A stretch of DNA of 64,000 nt from Acanthochromis polyacanthus (Eukaryota > Chordata > Actinopteri > Pomacentridae): NCBI RefSeq assembly GCF_021347895.1, contig NC_067120.1, forward strand, positions 26,459,361-26,523,360, written 5' to 3'. The position numbers and the translations under genes were made by a program. The stretch's first letter is position 1. Every line of letters starts with the position of its first letter. Of this stretch, positions 58,243 through 64,000 are shown piece after piece. Under the pieces are notes generated by a model. It searched no databases. It was given only the letters and a program-made list of their open reading frames with translations, and was not told where the DNA came from.

Positions 58243-58950
58243 TAGAAAAGCACTCGGAGAGCGCAGACCTCCGCCAGGCCATCTGTCTGTCTGTCCGTCT
58301 GTCTGTTAACAGCATAACTCAAAAAGTCATGGACGGATTGTATTGAGTTTCAACAGTTTGTGCAGAAAGCATAACATGCATGTACAGTGTAACAGCATGG
58401 TGTTTTGCACGCGGCGCCGCCGCACGCACGTGCAGTTGCGCGCGCGTGTGACGGTGTCGTACGCGTCGTCGCCGCCGCTTCGTTTCGTCGGTCCCGACTC
58501 GCCCGGGCAGCCCGAAGCGGCCGCGGGGGATTCAGCCGTCGCCCGGGATCGTTGCAGCGACGCACGCGGCGCCGCCGCACGCACGTGACGGTACCGTTGC
58601 GCGCGCGTGTGACGGTACCGCATTTCGTCAGTCCCGACTCGCCCGGGAAGCCCGAACCTGTCGCGGGGGATTCGGCCGTCGCCCGGGATCGTTACAGCGA
58701 CCTCTGTCTGTCCAATTGATCTCTCAATTGTCCTTCGACCTTCAAAAAAATTCCTGGATCCAGACGGTGATTCGGCTCACCTCCAAAATCTAATCAATTC
58801 TTACTCTTGCTCTTCTGGACATCCTGTAAAAATTTGGTGAAAATCCGTCCATGACTTTTTGAGTTATGCTGTTAACAGACAAACAGACACACACACACAG
58901 ACGGACAGGCAAACAAACTCCGGTGATTACATAACCTCCTGGCGGAGGTA
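58243..58950. repeat. Inverted-repeat member of the 'CTAGAAAAGCACTC' family
   Basis: The left side reads CTAGAAAAGCACTCGGAGAG, CAGACCTCCGCCAGGCCATC, CTGTTAACAGCATAACTCAA and AAAGTCATGGACGGATTG. The right side is its complement (AATCCGTCCATGACTTTTTG, AGTTATGCTGTTAACAGACA) ending CCTCCTGGCGGAGGTAATTA. A CpG-rich block sits between the arms. It lies in intron 1 of the G2E3-like gene. Confidence 0.7.
58408..58702. repeat. CpG-rich tandem duplication
   Basis: Two units of about 150 bp. ACGCGGCGCCGCCGCACGCA occurs at 58408 and 58562. TCCCGACTCGCCCGGG, GCGGGGGATTC and CCGTCGCCCGGGATCGTT occur in both. CpG density is far above everything else in this AT-rich window. Open frames in all directions are compositional artefacts. 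Confidence 0.85.
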
Positions 58951-59365
58951 ATTAGTGCTAAAAGCAGCCAAATGTGTGAAGCAGAAAAGGTGTTTAGAGT
59001 TTTGGAGGCTTGAGAAAAGGTTTTGCTCTCTCTATTTCAGTTTAAGTGTGTGCAATGCATGTCATTTTATTGTTTTAGCAACTGAAAAAATATATATTCA
59101 CATACATAAAGTTACTACCATACATCAGAGTAAAAAGAAAATGTGTACAGCTTACTGTAACATAAAATTGTAATATAAGCACATACACAAAACAAAGGAA
59201 AATTATATGTAGCCTGCAGCACTGCAAATAAAGCTGGTGAATTACAACTAACATAAGAACTACTATGCTCATGATAAATTTTGAAAGTTGAACAGACTGT
59301 TCTGCATGTGAAGATGAATACAATGAAATGATGCTGTTATGTTTTGGAGAGAGCAACCGTTAGAC

Positions 59366-59579
59366 CAGGGGTGTCAAGATCCGTTCCTGGAGGGCCACTA
59401 TCCTGCATGTTTTAGATGTTTCCCTCTTCCAACACACCTGATTCAAATGATCAGGCTCGTTATCAGGCTTCTGCTGAGCTTGATGATAAGCTGATCATTT
59501 GAATCAGGTGTGTTGGAAGAGGGAAACATCTAAAACATGCAGGATAGTGGACCTCCAGGAACTGAGTTTGACACCCCTG
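59366..59579. mobile_element. Palindromic hAT MITE, 214 bp
   Basis: Starts CAGGGGTGTCAAGATCCGTT and ends TTTGACACCCCTG. Arms of about 95 bp are inverted (TCCTGCATGTTTTAGATGTT, CCTCTTCCAACACACCTGAT). Flanks CGTTAGAC (59358-59365) and CATTAGAC (59580-59587) are an 8-bp duplication with one mismatch. Confidence 0.9.
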
Positions 59580-60877
59580 CATTAGACTGAGAATCAACAA
59601 TCTGTTTTGACTAAAAAGATCTATTCACTTGGAAATTGTGCTAAATGTAGGCTAACTGTGCTAACAGTGGGATAGTTGTACTTAATCATTTGCAAAGATG
59701 TCCTGAGAAATTGATACAAGTACTAAGACATTTGCAATTTGACAAAATGAATGAGAAATATAATTCTGTTATGAACAATTGCAAAGTGGTTTGGAGATTT
59801 GTACATGTTCTTTTGAGAATGTAATTTCAGTTTCAAGAAATGAGCCAAACCAATGGAGAAAAAACTGTAAAACCAATTATGAACATTACTCGGTTATGAG
59901 AGACCTTAACTAATCTTTTTCGCATACTTTATCTATGGTAGTAGCTATGCCTTAAGTTCATACTTTCCAGATGTTACATTTCCAAGGGATAGTTTGCTGC
60001 TTTTTGTACATTTTATTAATGATGAATTATCATATTAACTGCTGAATATTTTTATTTCAAACTGATACTGTCCAACAGGTCAGTCTAATTTGTTTCTGTG
60101 ATCATTCAGACTTGTTGCTTTTTCCAGTCAAGTTTATGTTCCTCTCCGTGAAGCTGAGCAGGCCTTTGATTTACAGATGAAAAATATATGTAGCTATCAC
60201 ATTATATGTAGAACAGGCTCTTTAGAGTATCTTTCTTTAAATGTTTAATTGTCCTGCCCTGATTTTAAGTCTAATTATAAGTTTGCTAAATGACAAAACT
60301 GTAATGATGATGCCTCTTTTTTTAGGCCTACTGTGCCAAATCATCCTACCTTCACCAAGGATGTGATCCTATTGCCTGATCCCACGTGGGACAGAGTATG
60401 TAAACATAAAACAAAAAGGAAGCTGCATGAAAGTGGGTATATTTTAAGCGCTTTTGAAATGAGGAAAGCATGGGACAGTGGGACGGTCATTGCAGAGTTA
60501 AGAGAGGCATTCAGAGACCGAATTCCTGAGGATGTCAGGTATTGTAGGAGTATTAAGATGCTGCACATTGTAGTTCATATGTTAATGGCTGAAAATTGAG
60601 TTCTATTCTTTCTTTATTTTTTCAGTATTGAACTTTTAATGTCATGTGGAAACACACTGGTATCACCAAAGTTTCACCAGGGACAGGAACTTAGCGGCTT
60701 GATTGTTCACAAGATCTTCAAGTCAAAGGCGATTTATCTGAGGCCATCGAGCAGTCTTCCATTTTCGGTAAGATATTTTTGAACTAATGTATATGTCTCA
60801 TTTGGCCCCTACATTTTCATGGTTTGGCAATAAGCCTATCCCCAATGTTTTCTAAATACAATTTTAATGTTTTTTAG

Positions 60878-61315
60878 GTTGACAACTCAGACCCAGAAGA
60901 CAACTGTGTAGAGGTGGACACTGCACAAACATCTACCAGTTACCATATGACTACAAGGGCCAGGGGAAACGATACTGCAAAAGCACCGAATATTTCTATT
61001 CGTCCTTTTACAAGAGCAAGAGCTGAACAGCCCTCAGCAACACTACAAGTAACTGATGCTCTTGTGACCACAGCTACCCAGCCCCCTGCATCACAAGAAG
61101 CGACCAGTGCTCTTGTCACCACACAAACCCAGCCCTCTGCATCACAAGAAGCAGCTGTTGTCATTGACTTGGATAGTGGTGACAGTCACCCAGACCCCGT
61201 CAAATAGCAGTGATGACTATGCCATCTACCTTTCCATCATGGGGATGACATCAGACCTCTCTGATGATGATGAGGAGCTAAACCAGGCCATAATGGCAAG
61301 CCTTGAATCTCATGC
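60878..61315 (+). pseudogene. G2E3-like exon 4 with one-base insertion
   Basis: Acceptor TTTTTTTAG at 60877, donor GC|GTAAGT at 61315/61316. The first frame gives SDPEDNCVEVDTAQTS, RPFTRARAEQPS and two tandem 19-20 residue units around SALVTT.TQPSASQEA, and stops at 61205. From 61203 the +1 frame gives SSDDYAIYLSIMGMTSDLSD and joins exon 5 in phase. An extra A in GTCAAATAGC explains the shift. Confidence 0.7.
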
Positions 61316-61944
61316 GTAAGTTCGTGGTTCATATGAAAGTGATTGCAATTATTTTCGATATAGAGTGGCAAGAAAATGTCAGTGAACTCTGGAATTATCT
61401 GGTTTTCTGGATGAATTGATAATAAATGTGATCTGACCTTCATCTAAGTCACAAGTATAGAAAAACAGAATGTCTTCAAGCTAACAAGAAGCAAACTCTT
61501 ACATTTACTGTGTTTCTTTTTTAAACATAGCCATTATATTTATATAAAAAAAAATTTATGAACTAAATTGTAGTTATCATTGATTGTGCAAAAAGTGGGA
61601 ATTACGACCGATGTTTATTTGATATACGTAGCTCTGTGATAACACTGTCCTGAAAATGTGATCATTTTCCCTCTCTTAATACTGTTTTTTCTTTTTCTTT
61701 TACAAACAGAGCATCTGAAAACCCAAACACTGAATCAGCACAGGAGGTGCTCCTCAATCTTGCATCCAAAATTGACGGTAGTCGAAGATGCAGGTTCAAC
61801 ATTAATCGAACTTCAGTACTGGATGGTGCTCTGCGGGGCTTCAGACGGCCGTTCTATAATCCAGTGTACCAGATGTGCATCAAATTCTCAGATGACTTGG
61901 GAAAGGATGAAGAGGCTGTGGATCTTGGTGGCCCAAGGAGAGAA

Positions 61945-61994
61945 TTTTTGCGGTTGCTTATGGAGGCTCTGGCCTCCATAAGCAACCGCAAAAA
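61945..61994. other. Perfect 23-bp hairpin at the end of HECT exon 5
   Basis: The left arm 61945-61967 (TTTTTGCGGTTGCTTATGGA...) and right arm 61972-61994 are exact reverse complements around the 4-base loop TCTG. The left arm is genuine HECT coding (EFLRLLMEAL). The right arm adds SISNRKK, which is not family-like, and the homologous KRPMFEGRDGKLNLALD only resumes about 150 bases later at 62155. Confidence 0.9.
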
Positions 61995-63179
61995 GTCAGT
62001 TCCTTCATTTTGATGCATGAAGTGGTATCATAAACAGTATTTTCCATCAAATATCCTTTTATTTTTGCTAAATGAAGTTGTCACTAGGTCGCAGTGTCAT
62101 GTCTTTCCCGTTAAGCATTTGATTTGAATGGCAAAGTGATACAAAATAGTGCAAAGAAAAGACCAATGTTTGAAGGAAGAGATGGAAAGTTGAACTTAGC
62201 TTTGGACAGTTCTGGTATGTACTTTGTTTTACGTTTGAGTGTACTGATTTATATTTATTCCCTCAGTGCTAGCTTTGTCTTAGGTTTTATGACGTATATT
62301 TTTTTCCTGTGTTTTGTCTTCCATGTCATGTTTGCTGTAGCTCTAAGAGAAGACCGGTATTTTGTTGCTGGCCAGGCCATTGCTGCAAGTCTTGTCCATG
62401 GTGGTCCTCCACCAGGATTCATTGCACCAACACTATATCGTTGTCTTGTTGGTGGCACTTCATCAGCAATGCCAGTTTTGGAAGACATTGCTGATCCTGA
62501 CCTCTATGAGAAGGTTAAAAAGGTAAATACTCTGTAAATACAATTTTAGTTGCCAGTTGCAGGTCTACTTTGGTAAAACAACTGTAGTCTAATCCCACTA
62601 CTTACAATAAATCCTAGGCTTTAATGTCCAGGTTTTTGTTTTCTAGGAAGATGTTTATTCACTGTATAATAACTTTGAAGAATGTAGTTTTTGCTGTGAA
62701 CTGTACTATGTTTTTCAGATTGTTTCTGGTTACTTTTTCTACATCATTTATTTCAATGATAGAAGGCTAACTAACAAAAGTACAATAGCACAATGTCATC
62801 CAGTTTAACTGTGCTAAATTGTGCAGACTCCGAAATTGATTACTGAGATAGAATCAAGAACTGGCTAAATTGTCAGAACTTTGTTGTTGTTTTCTAACAG
62901 CAAAACACTGGTCAAAAGGAACCTGCAAATTTATCATATTGTTGCTGTTCTCGGTTGCAAAACTATGCTTTAATTTGTTTCTCTCTTTCTATTGTGTGGT
63001 GTTTTTAGGTGTCCGAATGTACATCTTTAGATGACCTGATACATGCCACTGAACCGCTGCAAGATTACTTGGCAAACGCTGGGTGTCTTAGGCCATTGAA
63101 ATGCATTAAAGACAAAGATCAACTGGTTGAAGATATTCTCATGTTTCAGGTGGTTCACAGAGTCTGTGGGGCATTTGAA

Positions 63180-63606
63180 AGTTTGTTCAGAATCCAAATC
63201 AGTGAAATTGTTTTTGGTTGATGAGTGATATTTGCTACCACTTTCCTATGCACAAATACAAGAACAACAAAACATTTGAAAATGTACTATATATTTTTAA
63301 TGAAGCCACTGCATAGGCTAATAAACTAGGCTAACAAAATTCATGTAACAGTGCCTCAAAAAAGCAGGTTTCAAGCAGCATATATAGTGAACAACTCAAT
63401 ACTGTGTGATAAAATAGATTTGCACACATTTCAACTATATTTTCACATTTTTTTCAAATTACACATATTTAAACAACACATTAAATGTATTTTTTTCTCG
63501 AGTTCTGTGAAATGATTGCTAACTTGTGTATTTAGGACTGAACTGGATTTGAAATTGTGTTGGCAAAATCTGAACAGACTTATTTTGAATTTACAGACAT
63601 TAAACA
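63180..63606. other. Intron sequence after the last visible HECT exon
   Basis: No further exon of the ligase could be recognised before the Tc1 MITE. Confidence 0.45.
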
Positions 63607-63608
63607 TA

Positions 63609-63843
63609 CAGCTCTGGAAAAAATTAGGAGACCACTGCAAAATTATCAGTTCTTCTGATTTTGGTATTTATAGGTATATGTTTTAAGTAACATGAACATT
63701 TTTGTTTAATTCTACAAACTGCTGACAACATAACTCCAAAAGTCCACATAGAAATATTGTCATTTAGAGATTTTATTTGCAGAAAATGAAAAATGGTTAT
63801 TTCTGAAAAAACTGCAGTGATCTCTTAATTTTTTCCAGAGGTG
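63609..63843. mobile_element. Tc1/mariner MITE, 235 bp
   Basis: TA at 63607-63608 and 63844-63845. The ends are CAGCTCTGGAAAAAATTAGG and the inverted CTTAATTTTTTCCAGAGGTG, with GAGACCACTGC / GCAGTGATCTC inside. Non-coding. Confidence 0.85.
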
Positions 63844-64000
63844 TATTTCACTGTTTTTCCATATTATTCTGATGGCATCATGGATTGTGTGGCTTTTATT
63901 CTGCATTAGTAAAGCAAGTCATCTTTTTCATCTTGCTAGTGTAATAACAAATATTAATTAAATTTGAAACTGCCTTTGTCTGTCATTTTTATAGATTTAG

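Larger units (their letters stand above)
57811..63179 (+). pseudogene. G2E3-like HECT E3 ubiquitin ligase gene, disrupted, 3' end outside
   Basis: Eight GT-AG exons in consistent phase: 57811-58100, 60326-60538, 60626-60767, 60878-61315, 61710-about 61970, about 62148-62214, 62341-62522 and 63009-about 63179. They encode MVDREQLNEAIGLLNNIL, PTFTKDVILLPDPTWDRV, an acidic repeat region (two near-identical SALVTTQTQPSASQEA-like units), and MTSDLSDDDEELNQAI. The HECT domain then starts at RTSVLDGALRGFRRPFYN, with VDLGGPRREFLRLLMEAL, DRYFVAGQAIAASLVHGG and CLRPLKCIKDKDQLVEDI. The HECT C-lobe with the catalytic Cys is not in the window. Relatives are multi-copy fish G2/M-phase-specific E3 ligase-like genes. 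Damage: TGA at 58048-58050 in exon 1, an extra A at about 61202 in exon 4 creating TAG at 61205, and a hairpin at the exon 5 end. Confidence 0.75.

Noticed and set aside
58327..58719. Arg-rich open frames on both strands
   Set aside because: Produced by the CpG-rich block; open in several frames at once with no domain.

Overview
This is eukaryotic, almost certainly teleost (probably percomorph) DNA: AT-rich, intron-like and dominated by fish transposons (Tc1 elements with inverted/direct-repeat ends, hAT elements and MITEs, L1, CR1/L2/Rex1-group LINEs, tRNA-derived SINEs with L2-type tails). No bacterial-style operons, CRISPR arrays or RNA operons were seen.

Host genes are sparse. One 114-bp exon on the minus strand (32148-32261) has clean splice sites and encodes a segment diagnostic of the CAPS/CADPS family (closest from memory to cadps2), so much of the window is probably cadps2 intron. 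At the right end (57811 to about 63179, plus strand) is a multi-exon HECT-type G2/M-phase-specific E3 ligase-like (G2E3-like) gene. Its splice phases still match, but it carries an in-frame stop, a frameshift and a hairpin-shaped disruption.

Layout. 1-6.9 kb: degraded LINE and hAT pieces, SINEs, a 403-bp palindromic hAT MITE, and an 1.1-kb element with short inverted ends that holds a THAP exon at one end and an outward-end exon of a YqaJ/SWIM-type protein family at the other. 6.9-23.8 kb: a deeply nested stack. A minus-strand LINE abuts a Tc1, the Tc1 is broken by an L1, the L1 ORF2 is split by a 4.2-kb LINE with a 2A-like recoding motif and a long reverse transcriptase frame, and a second L1 follows whose ORF2 is split at codon 5 by a MITE. 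23.8-42.5 kb: four copies of one young Tc1 family (one truncated, two full length, one 377-bp deletion derivative), a second Tc1 family, a 2.6-kb hAT element with internal minisatellite, and a Harbinger-like element with a Myb/SANT frame. 42.5-57.6 kb: intronic DNA with an unclassified repeat family in several copies, Tc1 and hAT fragments, a possible LTR and microsatellites. 57.8-64 kb: the broken G2E3-like gene with repeats in its introns.

The elements do not form one pathway; the window is best read as a transposon stratigraphy in a large neuronal-gene intron. The best candidates for something not well described are the THAP/YqaJ-type two-gene element, the THAP exon at the 5' end of the 2A-bearing LINE, and the CpG-rich tandem block inside an inverted-repeat element. 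All family assignments are by eye and memory; no search was run.
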